A DNA stretch of 64,000 bases from Bugula neritina (GCA_964035545.1 OZ037768.1:18455700-18519699), one strand, 5' to 3'. Shown: positions 15,001-27,216, counted from the stretch's first letter. The notes: a model not told the origin generated them from the letters alone. Made by a program: numbers and translations.

Positions 15001-15904
15001 TCCAGCACAATTACTTTTCTGTGTCTAAACTCTTATCTATATATCAGTCTAAAAATCTATATGCACACCAGAAAAAAGTAAATATTTGAAAACTTAATAT
15101 AAACACACTTCAGTAGCCTGCAACAAGTACTGCCTCTAGAGGGCTAGGATGATAGCATATTAGGAGCTGTCTACTTTCTTTACTATGCAGTCTCAACAAG
15201 AAGCCTGTGTAGCCAGTAGCAAGATATATTTGCTACCAGTTTAATGCAACAAACCATCTGTGTTTATCTCTAATTTTTTCAGGTGGTATATTTAGACACA
15301 TAATATAGACATGCAAATAGTGGCAGGTTTATTCAGGTAATTTAACAACCACTAATCAAAACTCTTGGGACTAACAGTATCATCACAAATAAACAAGACA
15401 TCAGATAAAAGTCAACAAAGCTCAGCTCAAAAGTAAACAAACTGGAGATTAAAAATCTGAGCCATCACTTTTACTGATTTAACAGCCATGAGAAAAATAA
15501 GGCAATATTATCAGCAAGACATATAATTAATTCCGATCAAGCAGATATCTGTAGCACACGTTACCTTAATTTCAAAAGGTTCGATCCCCGGAGCAACAAT
15601 TCGACAAGTGAAGGTCGTATCAATGACCAGCACATTTTCAGACTGAGTGCCGTCTGCTGCCTCTTTAGTTTCTGGTTCAGTCTCCTTCATCTTAGGACTA
15701 TGAGCTTCCTCACTAGAAGTTGTGTCCTCCGAAGTTTCCGAGGGAGGAGAAACAGAACCATCTTCGTCTAAACAGACAATAAGTTCCAGATGATAGACAT
15801 ACCATTTCACACATGCATTACTCACTGGCGATGGTGCCCAGAGAAGTCTGTCTACTAGTGTTGGACCAATTAACTTGAGTTTCATTAACCAAGGTGAATG
15901 CCAT
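14..15904 (-). CDS. CLUH: Clustered mitochondria protein homolog (CLUH/Clu), 25 exons, C-terminus beyond left edge
   Basis: CLUH is a large cytosolic protein that binds mRNAs of nuclear-encoded mitochondrial proteins and controls mitochondrial distribution and metabolism. Exons, 5' to 3': 15904-15826, 15767-15565, 14741-14570, 13682-13420, 13087-12804, 12492-12389, 11743-11512, 10685-10583, 9899-9779, 8895-8763, 8304-8171, 8011-7897, 7809-7695, 7537-7402, 7045-6834, 6706-6563, 3072-2838, 2623-2533, 2349-2163, 1998-1729, 1421-1296, 1201-1116, 905-776, 433-284, 90-14. All junctions are GT-AG and in phase, giving 3902 nt or about 1300 residues. Domains in order: acidic N-terminus; ubiquitin-like CLUH_N (about 75-155, GIEPFEIK); DUF727-like (about 240-330, [17 protein letters not shown]); Clu domain (about 385-650, [45 protein letters not shown]); eIF3-p135-like region with a basic [10 protein letters not shown] linker near 920; TPR block (about 1022-1250, [10 protein letters not shown]). 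The last exon seen encodes the conserved [15 protein letters not shown] stretch. The ATG at 15904 was chosen because its exon ends at a good donor in the right phase; this first exon is the least certain part. The 3.5-kb intron 3073-6562 holds degenerate simple repeats. Confidence 0.95.
5281..5860. repeat. Degenerate ACTAATAGTAAT-type simple sequence in a CLUH intron
   Basis: This stretch is dominated by short, imperfect runs of TA-rich triplets such as ACTAATAGTAAT and AGTAGTAGTAGT. It lies in the large CLUH intron 3073-6562. The same sequence flavour recurs at 16680-19780, 43320-43960 and 60880-61220. No coding signal is seen; the rest of the intron is plain AT-rich sequence in which I recognise nothing. 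Confidence 0.7.
11250..11417 (+). mobile_element. Short inverted-repeat element, family R2, copy 1 (in a CLUH intron)
   Basis: This is a roughly 168-bp element with imperfect terminal inverted repeats. It starts GGTAGGTGCAGTAATGAAGA and ends with the reverse complement of CATTTAGGAGCAGTAGTGGA. Its interior (AAGCCTGTGTTTCAGATTAG, then AAGAAGTTATGTTCTCG) is shared with copies at 36073-36238, 48967-49126 and, deleted, 61284-61376. It has no coding capacity, so it looks like a non-autonomous DNA element. It lies in the intron between CLUH exons 11743-11512 and 10685-10583, about 95 bp downstream of the former. Confidence 0.75.
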
Positions 15905-17024
15905 TTTACTTGCCAATATGTAAAATTATCCATTGAAAACCAAATACTTCAACAGGGGACATTCTATGTTATCAGCATATATGCTTTTATCGTTGCAGTA
16001 TTTGGTGAAAAATTTTAAATTGAAAAAAGGATAGGTGCAAGCATATGATAATCTGCAATTGTTGTTTTGTTCAATGCCAAATATTTAATCATTGGCCAAG
16101 CACTTAAATGTATCTAGACTGTGTTGCTTTCAAGTTAGTCTTCCATAAACATAAGTGTTGACTTAATGTAGGTCAAAAACATTTTAAACTGGCAAATTTA
16201 AAGGCTGCCAACTTCTACTTAGTACTGGGGAACTCAGGTTTTAATCGATAGAAGTTTACAAAAAAAAGCTTTGATAGATATGAATTTGTTACTAGAACTC
16301 TCTAGGACACTTGAAATAGTTTGAGATTATGATTTATAATTTTAAATTGATGTTAGCCATGAGACTTGAAAAATATTTAAAGTCAGTAAAAAGTACAGAT
16401 ACAAAATTGACAAAGCACCCAATTATGATGATACATGGAAACAGCTTCACAAGAAGTAGGTAAATCAACTTTACCAGTTAACCTCCAACATGGTGACATT
16501 ATTTACCGACGGGCCCATGCACAATGACAATGCCAGTAACACATTTATGATTACGATTGTCATAATTATTTATTGAACACCAACATGATTACATACACAG
16601 CTAGGTAAACTTCAATAATCTGCTATCACCATCACTAACTTCATATCAGTTACCAGCATGAATATCAATATATAGGTGTACACGGTAGTAGTTGTAGCTA
16701 CACTATTAGTATTATTAGTATTAGTGCTAGCAAATTAAAACTAAAATTAATACTACTACTAGCAGTAGTCTGTATAGTTATTGATAAGAAATATCATGTT
16801 TATATTGAAAGAGTCATTGTTAATCATGGTGATGATTATACTACTAGTAGTCCTAGATGCTTATTGTTATATGATAGTTATAATCATAATAGTATCATTA
16901 TTGCTATTAGTATACTAACACTAATACCAATATTCATTATTTATACTACAGCAAAACTAAAGTTAAAACTAGCATTTAGTAATTTACTTTTATTATGAGT
17001 ACAAGTATATTCATTCTTAAAAAT

Positions 17025-17155
17025 CACTTGAAACAGCGCCGAGTTGGGGATGACTGAGTGCAGTGGTTGGAGGTCTTGAGTTCGGAGTTGGGACAACGAT
17101 GTGTGTAGAAATACTGTACCCAGTCAACCCTAACTTGGTGCTGCTTCTAGCAGGG
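17025..17155. mobile_element. Foldback element, family R1, copy A (divergent)
   Basis: The left arm reads AACAGCGCCGAGTTGGGGAT then GACTGAGTGCAGT. The right arm, reverse-complemented, reads CTAGAAGCAGCACCAAGTTA then GGGTTGACTGGGTACAGTA. Both match the arms of better-preserved copies at 27069-27216 and 60539-60709. The element is nearly all inverted repeat, has no open frame, and is the most degraded of the three. I see no target-site duplication here. Confidence 0.65.
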
Positions 17156-17717
17156 TTGGGTAATACTAATAGTGATTTGTAATTGTATTAGTAATACTAA
17201 TAGTAATTGGTTGTAATTTGTAATTGGTGCAAAGAATGCAATTGTAAATAATTACACAAATAATGTAATCGATTTTTAGTTTTACAATTGCTAAACATTA
17301 ACATAGTTATATCTGATATGAGTGATATTAATTACTTCAAACTTTTAAAATCTTAATAAATTTTTCATACTCTTCTTACCATGCCTAGCCTACTGACTGT
17401 TACTGTTACATTTTGACTTACAGAACTTTAGTAACTGAGTTACTGTTTAACTTTAATAAAAAATTCATATTAATTCAATTTAGAATTGATCACCTTATTA
17501 ATATTAGTTATTAATATTAGTATTTCACTATTTCAATTTGTAACAGAAACAAATGAAATAAACTGTTTATCAATATTAATATAAAACAAACTGATTAAAT
17601 TTTGTGAATACAATTAGCATCAACTTCAAGTGACTGTGACTAACATTAACCAAACTAATTTTAATTTATTATTTGCTTTTGCTTTTAGTCATTAAATTTA
17701 ATCATTAAATGATTATC

Positions 17718-17758
17718 ATTATGATTCAACAGATTATCATAATCTGTTGAATCATAAT
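17718..17758. repeat. Perfect inverted repeat, 18-bp arms, 5-nt loop
   Basis: The arms ATTATGATTCAACAGATT (17718-17735) and its exact reverse complement (17741-17758) flank the loop ATCAT. The palindrome sits inside the degenerate simple-sequence domain. It may be a local DNA-replication product rather than a functional structure. Confidence 0.85.
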
Positions 17759-20668
17759 CATTATGAATATCATATATTATTATATTGATTACAAATTACT
17801 AATACTAATAGTGATTAGCCTATAGCTTCAAACTCAAGCAATTTGAATTAAATTTAACTATAATGATAATCATTAACATTGTGATTACCATAGTAATAGT
17901 GATAAGAATAAAATTAATCATTACATTTAAATTGATAATCATAAATGATAATGATAATGAATTATAAAAAAAATATTAAAAACAGTTGCTTACTGTCAAT
18001 ATGAAGACCTTTTTCCGAATTGTGAAACTGTGGTATTACACCAGCCATAAATATAAGTTGCTTAATCAAATAATAGTAACTTTTAAAATAGCTTGAAGGA
18101 ATACAATTATAATATATAATGATTCCCCTGCTTGAAAGAATGAATGTTTAACTTCAACCCCTGATGCAAGCATGCAGCAAGCCGGTTGGTCCCACGTGGG
18201 TAGAGCTCATAGCCTCTATGGCAATATTGTTACGTAAGCAAAATTTATCAGATGTATCAACAAGAATAAAATTTTAAAAATTAAATTTTTTAAAACATTT
18301 CAACTTTTAATTGTTTTAAACTTGTTTTATATCAACTTCAATGAAATGCCAATTATTATTGAGAAAGCAACTTCCTAGAATAGCTCAAACTTTTCAACTT
18401 CATAATATTATGACTATTTCAGTGGAAACAAATACTGCAATATAAGTATAACATAAACATTACTATAGTTACAGCTCATAGATTATCATTATGATTATGG
18501 TATATAAGATTTTGTGAAGTGGCTTTGTATTAAATTTTATTGTTTGGAAAACGATTTAAGCTGTACGCTATAGTTATTTAGTAGTTATAGTGAAGTGAAG
18601 TAGCTAATACTTATATACTAATACTAATAGTTATTTAGTATTACTAATAGTAATACTAATAGTAATAGTAATACTAATACTAATAGACAAAGTCAAAGTG
18701 ATAGTAGCACTAATAATTATAATATTATTATTAACAATCATAATCATAATGATAATGATGATGTACAAATCATAAATTTGTGCTCTTATTTTTTGGAAAA
18801 TAAATTCAGATTCCACAGGCTCAAGTATCATTAAACTGAAGTTAAACTTAAAGGTAATAAAACCTTGATTTGTAAATGCATATTGATGTAATAATAATTA
18901 GTAAATACTAAATAGTATCACTATCAAATTTGGTACTATCAATAATACGTTGATAGTAGATTTGTTTTCTGTATTACCATTACTATTAGTATTACTAGCC
19001 TATTTGTATTACTATTAGTATTAGTATTACTCTATTACTATTAGTATTACTATAACTATTAGTTTTACTACTAATAGTAATACTATTACTAATAGTAATA
19101 CTATTACTAAGATGTAAGATTAGTATTACTATTAGTATTACTATTATTATTAGTAATACAATAGCAGACATAGAACTATAATACAATTTAAATTTAAATT
19201 GTGAGATAGTGATACTCAAACCTATAGTGATGGTGAGGCTTTTAGAGTTTGTCTTGCACTGAATCTGAAAGTGATGCGGATAGTCATAGTCATACTCATA
19301 CTGATACTCATACTGATTTTGTGACGGTGATAATTATTAATTCAAATGACTACAACTTTAGTTTTAATTTGTGTCTCTACTTTCTTGTAGTTATTTAGTT
19401 ATTATAATAAAATTATTATTACAGTATGAGTGTATGTATTAGACTTAGTAACTATTAGTATTATAATTATTTTTATAGTTGTTGAGTTGTTGAAATACTA
19501 ATACTAATAGTAATAGTACTCACAGTTACAGTAAATCTTCGTTCTAATCTTTATTTTTCAACTTTCCTTGGTTAAAGAGAAAGCTTGATAGTAACACCAA
19601 CATCAACTGTAAGTGTAACGGTGATAGTGTGAACAGCTCTAGTAATTTTACTCTTATATTTATAGTCTGCATCTGAATGTGACCATTCATTGTTAATTTA
19701 TTATTTTATAAGCCAATATTATACTAAATCTAATACTAATAGTTATGGTAATAGTATTAAGTAATTCATAGGTACTCATGCTGTCTGTCTCAGTCAGCAT
19801 CAAAATGAGACTGAACTGTTTTCTATTTACCATGGTCATTTGTGATTATTCTCTATAAAATTGTTATCTTCGATTGCCCTCAACTAAGAATTTCAACTTT
19901 TTATCCTGATTAGTTTCTAATTATGCTCCTGCACCTACAGTTAATCCTCGTATGCTAATAGCAGTATTAATATTTTTTATTTCTAATTTTTAAATCGGAC
20001 ATTAAAAGTTAAAAGCTTGTAGCTTCTGCCTGCTACTTACTCTTTTCATTATATTTTAATATTTCAATATGAAAATAAGTTGTTTTATAAACTTTAATAT
20101 TGATTACAGGTAATAAAGATTAGTAAACTGGTGATACTCATGTCAATGTTGCAAATGTGTCACACATTTCATTATTAATTTTAGCCTAATATTGCTTATT
20201 TAGATGTTTGCTAAAGATCATTTGATTATATGATGCTGTATCAATATTTTTCATGTGTCAAACGTGCATTTATTGAAGTTATTCACTGTCACAAAGTTGA
20301 TGTGTAGTGTGATGGTTCGTTTAGAAATATCTGGTGTCTGAAAATAGGGATGTGTCTCTCTCTGCCAGAATTAGAAAAGATGGGATGTCCAGTTGTAATT
20401 TAATGGTCTTTGTTGAGCTGTGTGGTCTATAAGAACTTTATTGTTGAACTGAACTTTACAAATAAAGCATCTGCTTTTATATTACATTGATGTAATTTTT
20501 AGAAAATTGATCATATTCCACACTGTGCATGAATGGCGTAGAACTAACACTATTCATATAATCCAATAAGCAATTACTAAGTATGTAAACAAGTATTGCG
20601 CAATAATAGATTGCCATCAACTTGCATGCCATACTAATTTTATAAGTGTAGCCTGAAATAACAAAAGA

Positions 20669-20775
20669 GTATGATATATATTATATATAATATATATTAT
20701 ATATAATATATGTTATATATAATATATATTATATATAATATATGTCATATATATTATATAATATATATAATAGTT
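20669..20775. repeat. TA-rich minisatellite with a roughly 16-bp TATATATTATATATAA unit
   Basis: About 100 bp consists of alternating TATATATT and ATATATAA blocks with occasional G or C variants (ATATATGTTATATATAAT). The whole array is self-complementary. It is intergenic, upstream of the PWWP3-like gene. Confidence 0.85.
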
Positions 20776-21181
20776 TATAAAGTAGAATTTGTGACATTCA
20801 TATAATTGTGGCAGAAAAAAGTTGAAAATTGCAAACAATAGCTTTGAGTCACAACTGATAACTGGGGTGCCCTTTAACTTATAAAATCTTTAATTTAATT
20901 TTTATATTTTTCCTATCTGCTATTATTTCAGATAACTACCAATCATCTTGAATGTATATATTTTTTGTAGGCTAAAACAATACAAAGCTCGATTAAACAG
21001 CTATTTTTAATTTAAAAGTTATTAATAGGCAGTTATTTTAATGCATCAATAAATATTCAAGCTGTGTTTGGTTTATTCCTTTTTTTTAATTTTATGTGCA
21101 AGAATTGTGCAACTCTGGGTTCTTTTGCTTACTAAATAGTTTACCAAAAGCCAAGGCCGAGTGAGTGAATGGAAAATACCC

Positions 21182-21197
21182 GGGGGGGGGGGGGGGG
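21182..21197. repeat. Homopolymer of 16 G
   Basis: An uninterrupted G16 tract sits about 120 bp upstream of the PWWP3-like start codon. Length at such tracts is unreliable in assemblies. It could also form G-rich secondary structure near that gene's 5' end. Confidence 0.9.
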
Positions 21198-21319
21198 CAT
21201 AATTTCATTTAGGCTAAACAACGACTGCTCTCTGTTTAATCTTGCACTAACAACTACAATATTTAAAATATAATTGGGAGTTTTTGATGCAAAAATAACC
21301 TAAGTTTATTGTCTTGTAG

Positions 21320-24300
21320 ATGGAAAAGATTGTGTGGGCCAAAAGCATTCCACCATATCCTTGGTGGCCAGCCAAAGTTAGTGCTCATTTTGCTCATTTG
21401 AATATATAACTATTTGCATTAAAATATATTTCATATCAATTTGTGTGCTCCAATTTTTTGTTGCATTAACAAGCTAGTGACTGCTTTATATTAAAACAGT
21501 ATCTATTTGTTGCACCTATCGGATGTGTATTTTAAGTTACTCTATGTTTTTCTCTTTTGCATAAATTTGTTCTGTGGTCACATTACCATTGTAAATGACA
21601 AATTATGTTGCCATTGTTCATTTATTTATATGGTTGTATTAATAAATAAATACAATGTTTTACCATTGTTTAATGTTTTTTAAGGTTATTAAGTAAACAG
21701 TAGGTGATTTTATAAATATTTCATTTACACTCTGAAGTCTAAAGTGTAGGTCTGTATAATTCGTAGTTTCATTTCTGTTTAGATTACGGATGAAAATGAA
21801 GGTGACTCTAAAGTTGAAATTGAGTTTTTTGGAGATAGATTCAGGTACTGTTTGAATTTGTGATGACTTATTTTTCTGTTCACCCTTGAATTATATAGCT
21901 TGATGTGTTATTTTGCCTTTTACTAGCTTTAATATCTTTGACATTATTTTCTAGAAAACAAGTGTGTCGAAAAATGCTCAAACCTTATCCAGAGTTTAGA
22001 GAAAAATTATCAAAAGCCTCTAAAAGTATGTATTAGTGTCATTAAAATTAATTTTAATTTATCGTTTTTAATCGGAGTTTATTTGACTGAAACAAATAAA
22101 TAAAATTTTGTTTAATTTTAAACTAAAAGCTGAGAACCCTTTATTATTGCTTATTGTTCCTTATATAATTATTGACTCAATGATGTCAACCATGTATACA
22201 TAGGAATCAGAACTCACTTGTTAAGAGAATTGTTCAAAGGGCAATGTTTTACCAAATAAATTGGTTACATACATTTGATTTACTTTGTGATAAACTCGTA
22301 TCAATTCTATAAACAGCATGTTTCCATCAAGATTCTTGCTGTAAGGTTGATTGTAGAATGTTGTTTATATCACAGAAAGTTCCAATTCGACTCGACTGTT
22401 GTTGAATGAAGCCATCGAAGAAGCAGATAAAGAGCTGCAAAGTATAGACTTAGTACCTAAGAAAAAGGCTAAAGCTGAGACACCTACCTCTAGTCGTAAA
22501 ACCAAGGCTTCTTCAGCCTCAAAGCTATTGACAAAGTCTTCCTTTACTAGTAATAAAACCAAATCAAGAAAACATCCTGTTCTATCTCTAACACCTAGGG
22601 CTATTCTACCAGTATCAACAAATTTCAGCCAACTCAGTCCATTTCATTCAAAAAAACTTGCATTCACTTCTCCAGCTAATGCTAAAAGCACCAGTGAGTT
22701 GAAAGATATCACTAGGGCAACAGTATTACCTAACCTACAAGAATCTCTAAATTCAGATCCACCTAAATCTTCTATACATGAAAAGTTAAAGGTATAGTAA
22801 AATTGCTCTCCATCAAAGTTTTAGAATAATTCATATAAATATTTATGTGCTACATGCTATTAGATAAGATTATAGATAGCCTAAAACCTTATTACTGAAT
22901 ACTGTTCATCTACAGGACGTGCCTGTACCCGTGCCTACCTCATCAGTTGACGATGATGACGACGAAGATCTGCCGTCGTATGAGTTTATGCTTCAAGGTA
23001 TTTAAACAAGCAGTGTTGATTTTCACAATGCATACATTTTGGGCTACACATTCATCTCAGATATGTTCTGTTCAAAATTTTGCCATCTTCTAGGCTGATC
23101 TCCATGTGTTCATTGTGAAGATGGTTTAAAATTGTGCCAAAACCATACAATAAAGAATGCTTTTTAGGTGTGGCATTGAATTTCAAACCTGGGGAAGTAG
23201 TTTGGGTAAAATGGAGGAAATGCCCTCATTGGCCATGCTTAGTGAGTGATACTCAAGTTTGCTTTAAAAGTATTCAACCATTTTTCATTTTATTTCATCA
23301 CTGAAAGTTTGGATTTTTTTGTTGAAGATTTTAATGTTTCTTAAAGCAGATTTTATGATCAGCTTCCTTGTATTTATTATTTTTTTATGTTTTTTTTTGG
23401 ATTTAGATATTACAATATGTAACAATTAGTAACTAGTTTTGCCTTGTTGTTAAATATAGTTGTCTGTCTGTTCTGATCAATGCTGCTTAACATGAGCAGA
23501 GTTTATCCATTGTCGATTTTATCGCCTCATGTCATTGCTTTTACAGATCACAAAAAATAATGACATAAAGAAAAGGGTTGCTGTGAAATTCATCAACTGT
23601 GAAAATCCAAGAAATGGGTTGGTAAATTGAACTGAATGAGAATTTTCAAAGACTTTTGGTGTAATGGCTGTTCCAGCTGATTTACTTTTTGCTGTTCGTA
23701 TTTTCTTGTGCTAGATTATTGGTGAATCCAACGAGCATTGGCGATTATCCAGGAGACAATTATAAGGAGTATGTTAACAACTCTCGGAGTTATCCTCTCT
23801 ACAGAGATTCTCTTTCCAAAGCAATTGATATGACTGATAGATACCTCTATCGGAAAGCAGACAACCAGGAAATTGAAGCCTATTCTTACTTTTTCCCTAA
23901 AGATGGTAAATATTTTGTGCCGAACGTATATATCTTTACGCTTCTCGTAGGGTTAAAATATGCTCCTTGAGTAGAATAAATCACTTTGTTATAAAGCTCA
24001 TATTCGGGTGTGTGCTGCCCTAAACTTCGTTAGTATTTGTTGATATGTTGACTTATGGTTATGGTATGTATGACTGTATTATGTAAATAAAGGGAGCAGC
24101 CATGGTATAGGGGTTAGAGCGTTAGGCTTAGTAAACACAAAGTTCTGGGTTCAAACCCCAGTAAAGGTCATTGGTGATGTTAGGAAGAGCATCCGCTCAT
24201 AATTGCTCCTGTGCCACATATAAATAAGTCCTTACCCACTTTAAAAAACCTTTTCATCAGAGGTTCTCTTAGGGATAGTGCCTATAAAATGCACGAGTTT

Positions 24301-26946
24301 TTTTATAAACATAAAATTATAGATAATATCTATTTTTTATATGAATATCTATTGGTCGTACTGTATTATGTGTTTTACTCATTAATACTGCACTTGTGCA
24401 TACTGTCACAGTCCCACTGAATTTCTCAATGTAAAGATTTTTTCGAAAATTAAAAGCTTTCTCACTCAATCTATGCTCACGAAAAAAGCGTAAATCAACG
24501 CCTTCTGACGCAACACTAATTGTACAATAATAAAATGTAGCATTAGAGCATTAATGTCTTCATGAAATTTGATTCATGGGTCTAGAGTCTAGACTTTAGG
24601 AGTCTAGTGTATGCCAGACAACCTCTTTTTGAATGTTAATTAGTTAGCGCTGTACTGTATAGCATTGATATTTGTAATGACAGTGGAGCAAGAAAACTCA
24701 GATATTGAACTCGACAGCGCTGACTCCGAGTTCATGAAAAGTTTATTCAGTGAAAAGCTAGACTGTGAAGCTGTAAGGAAAGATGAGACTCCTCCCAAAA
24801 ATGTTGTATTTAAAGAATTCTCAAAGAGTACTTTGAAAAGGTTGGCTATAATTGTTTATAATACTTTTTTCATTTTGGATCTTATAGGATGAAAAATGTT
24901 GTTTACGGCAATGTATTTTGAAATTTGAATTTTATTCTAAGAACAGAACATTAAAAAATGATTTGTGTACAGTTTGGCATATTCTATTGGTCGTGTAATA
25001 AAAATAGAGTATAACACAGTTTGAGTTGGTTGATAGAAGTTTTCAATATTTTCCTTAAGGAGTTTATGCAGCTGTGTGATATTTTTGACAATGTTCTTTC
25101 ACTTCAAATTTTGTTTAGTTCCGTGTTTAGCTAATAAACTACCCTATTAGGACACCGTACTCTTCCATTAATCTTTGCAATATTCTATTGTAAACACTGA
25201 CGGCTTAAATGGCTGTGAAAATTTTCAGGTCAATTTTCAATATATGGGTATATACTAATACTACTATTACTGTTCTACACTAAGAGTTAACAATGCATGA
25301 AATATACAGTCTACATAGTTGTATCATGAGTTAAGCACACACACACACACTCTTGCACTCGAGCACACACACACACACACGCACGCACACACGCACACTC
25401 CCACACACACACGAACACTGCGCTCACAAGTTCAAAGTCTAAGCTTTATTGGTGTGTAGGTTCATACTTTTTCAGCGTTCTATCAGATAATTAGAGTATA
25501 AGGAGTTGTCTGTCCTACAGTTATGCCTCTTTCATTTTTAAGTTGTTAGAAGCTTTTAAAGTGCATGTTAAGCTTATTAAAGCCCAAGTATAATAATTAT
25601 GCTAATTAATTCCAAGTATTGGTTTTTTAGCATTGAAGAAAGAAATGTGTGGCTCCGGGCTTTGTTGACTGTCATCAAAGAAGATCAATTGACGGTAAAT
25701 TTCCCTCCACTGTAATAATAATGTAATATCTTATAGAAGTTATCTTCTCATTTTCACACATGATTAGTTCCCAGTATCAAGATACATAACCAACAACTCC
25801 GCTTGTATTCATGGCGAATTATATAGAAGACAACTTTGAACTGCATTGCCAAAATCGCTTACTGCGCAAGCATATTGGCAAATCCCAAAAGTTTGGCAAA
25901 TTTTTTGTCCGTCTAAACTATGGAATATAATCATCTCATTATTTCTCAGAAACAGCTGAAAGAGTATATGCATCAGGGAGTGACACTGACCAAAGTGACC
26001 GATAAGAATCTCCATTTGGGTCCATTTGTATTTGCATATGAAAATCTGGTGAGATTATGATGGTAAAATTATACATTTTGTGCTGCCCAATGTACTAACT
26101 AAACTTTGAATTTATCATCCAAATTTCCAATTAAAATTGCCAACATTCTAAGTTAAACTGTTATTAACAGCTCTATTGCTATTAAATTATTAGTGGAGCA
26201 ATTAAATTGTGTTGGCATGAGTTATTTTCAAATCTATTGTTTTATTCATTTATTTTATTTGTTTGTTGTAGAGAAGTGAGCTACTGAAGCATGTTCTTAG
26301 TGTTTATAATCAAGTTACCCAATGCATACATATGCCAGAATGGTGTTACACTTCTGCTTTACCACAGGTGAGTCATGGTGCTCCAAATTCAGGCAAATGA
26401 TTTGCAAGGTCTTGTGGCTGCTGTAAATGATACTTGTAATAGGCAACCCCCAAATTAATTAACTTGGCCACAATTTACACATCTAGCCCTTAATTGCATT
26501 CCTGCAACTTCCAGATTTGCAGTCAATTATTATAGCAAGTCATTATGACAAGTTTCACCTGAGCCAATATTATAGAATGTAATTTAGTTTAGGTTAATTT
26601 TATTTTGCAAGCTTTCAAGTATAAAAAATGCTGAACTACTTGCGTCTAGTATCTAGTTTAATGTTAATTAATTAAAAATATATTCCAAATTATAAATGCT
26701 AATTATAATCTTATCAAAGGAATTTTTTTCAGAATGTGGTTTTGATTTTAATACAATTAGTTACTGCACACAGAATCTTTTTTGTTTTAGACAATTATCG
26801 ATGCTATAGTAAAAGTCGACAATATTTCCCCATCTGAGGCAAAGCAGAAATTTTTCATCAATCTTCTAACAGAAGAAGAAGATATCCGTCTGGATGAACA
26901 GCTGTGTGCCGCAAGTGCTGCAGCTGTTCCTCTGGATGACACTTGA
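21320..26946 (+). CDS. PWWP-domain protein related to PWWP3A/PWWP3B (MUM1/MUM1L1)
   Basis: This is probably a nuclear, chromatin-associated protein. PWWP domains bind methylated-histone nucleosomes and DNA, and vertebrate PWWP3A works in DNA-damage chromatin responses. Exons: 21320-21376, 21783-21844, 21955-22025, 22376-22791, 22916-22997, 23168-23241, 23547-23617, 23715-23905, 24684-24840, 25631-25694, 25950-26048, 26272-26367, 26791-26946. All junctions are GT-AG and in phase, giving 531 aa and a TGA stop. Residues 1-60 carry a PWWP-like module (IVWAKSIPPYPWWPAKI, then IEFFGDRFR). Residues 80-200 are a basic, Ser/Thr/Lys-rich linker. An acidic DDDDDED patch near 215 precedes a second PWWP-like module at about 230-285 (GEVVWVKWRKCPHWPCLI, VAVKFINCENPRN). 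The helical C-terminus (LPQTIIDAIVKVDNISPSEA) resembles the terminal PWWP3A/B domain; this is family knowledge, not a search. The ATG follows an acceptor-like TTGTAG, so an upstream non-coding exon is likely. Confidence 0.85.
24091..24220 (+). mobile_element. tRNA-derived SINE in a PWWP3-like intron
   Basis: The head (24093-24166) has RNA polymerase III promoter boxes: an A-box-like TGGTATAGGGGTTAGAGCG and a B-box GGTTCAAACCC. The body contains GATGTTAGGAAGAGCATCCG, a core-like sequence seen in invertebrate SINEs. It is flanked by TAAATAA at 24084-24090 and 24221-24227, a plausible target-site duplication. The acceptor and anticodon stems do not pair cleanly, so this is not a functional tRNA gene. 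It lies in the intron between exons 23715-23905 and 24684-24840. Confidence 0.8.
25335..25413. repeat. (CA)n microsatellite, interrupted
   Basis: Runs of CA/GCAC repeats occur in the PWWP3-like intron 24841-25630. Interruptions (TCTTGCACTCGAG, CTCC) show it is an old, decaying array. Confidence 0.9.
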
Positions 26947-27068
26947 CAAAGCTATAGTAGAAAGTTATAAATTGTAAAATTCTATATTATTATCATTATC
27001 TGCTTTAAATTGCTATATATTTTACCCCACTGAACAAAACCGTAATAGTACTTACGCTACATGTTTCG

Positions 27069-27216
27069 AATGGTTCCATAAGCAGCTCCGAGTTGGGGGT
27101 GACTGAGTGCAGTATTTTGTAGTTTTCGAGTTAGGGTTTATTGAAACTCCCAACTCAAGAACCCCCACACTACTGCACTCATTCACCCCCAACTCGGAGC
27201 TGCTTATAGAATCATT
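27069..27216. mobile_element. Foldback element, family R1, copy B (best preserved)
   Basis: The arms start AATGGTTCCATAAGCAGCTC (left) and, reverse-complemented, AATGATTCTATAAGCAGCTC (right). Both then continue CGAGTTGGGGGTGA, C or A, TGAGTGCAGTA. The interior also inversely repeats, with TTTTCGAGTTAGGGTTT opposite a CTTGAGTTGGGAGTTT-like arm, so the element is almost fully palindromic. It is flanked by imperfect direct repeats ACATGTTTCG (27059-27068) and ACATATTTCG (27218-27227), a candidate 10-bp target-site duplication. There is no open frame. Confidence 0.8.

Larger units (their letters stand above)
16680..19780. repeat. Domain of degenerate self-complementary ATTACTATTAGT-like simple repeats
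   Basis: Several blocks (about 16680-16990, 17160-17290, 18600-18780, 18960-19190, 19430-19520, 19720-19780) consist of shuffled units such as ATTACTATTAGTATTAC, separated by AT-rich sequence with ATTATCATTATGATTATC motifs. Because ATTACTATTAGT reverse-complements to ACTAATAGTAAT, and both occur here, the region can pair with itself extensively. Short open frames in this block (for example 18631-18831 and 18995-19219) translate to low-complexity Ile/Ser/Thr/Asn runs and are not genes. Confidence 0.7.
15905..21319. other. Intergenic region between divergent CLUH and PWWP3-like genes
   Basis: This 5.4-kb gap lies between the putative CLUH start (minus strand) and the PWWP3-like start (plus strand). 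It must hold both promoters and any untranslated 5' exons, but I see no convincing core promoter motif. It is mostly degenerate self-complementary simple sequence (about 16680-19780), with a foldback element at 17025-17155, a perfect 18-bp-arm hairpin at 17718-17758 and a TA-rich minisatellite at 20669-20775. No protein-coding exon is recognised. Confidence 0.6.

Noticed and set aside
18631-19219. Two minus-strand open frames rich in Ile/Ser/Thr
   Set aside because: Low-complexity translation of degenerate simple repeats; no codon or homology signal.
24093-24166. Possible tRNA gene
   Set aside because: A- and B-box motifs are present, but stems do not pair properly and a SINE-type body plus flanking TAAATAA repeats follow, so it is a tRNA-derived SINE.
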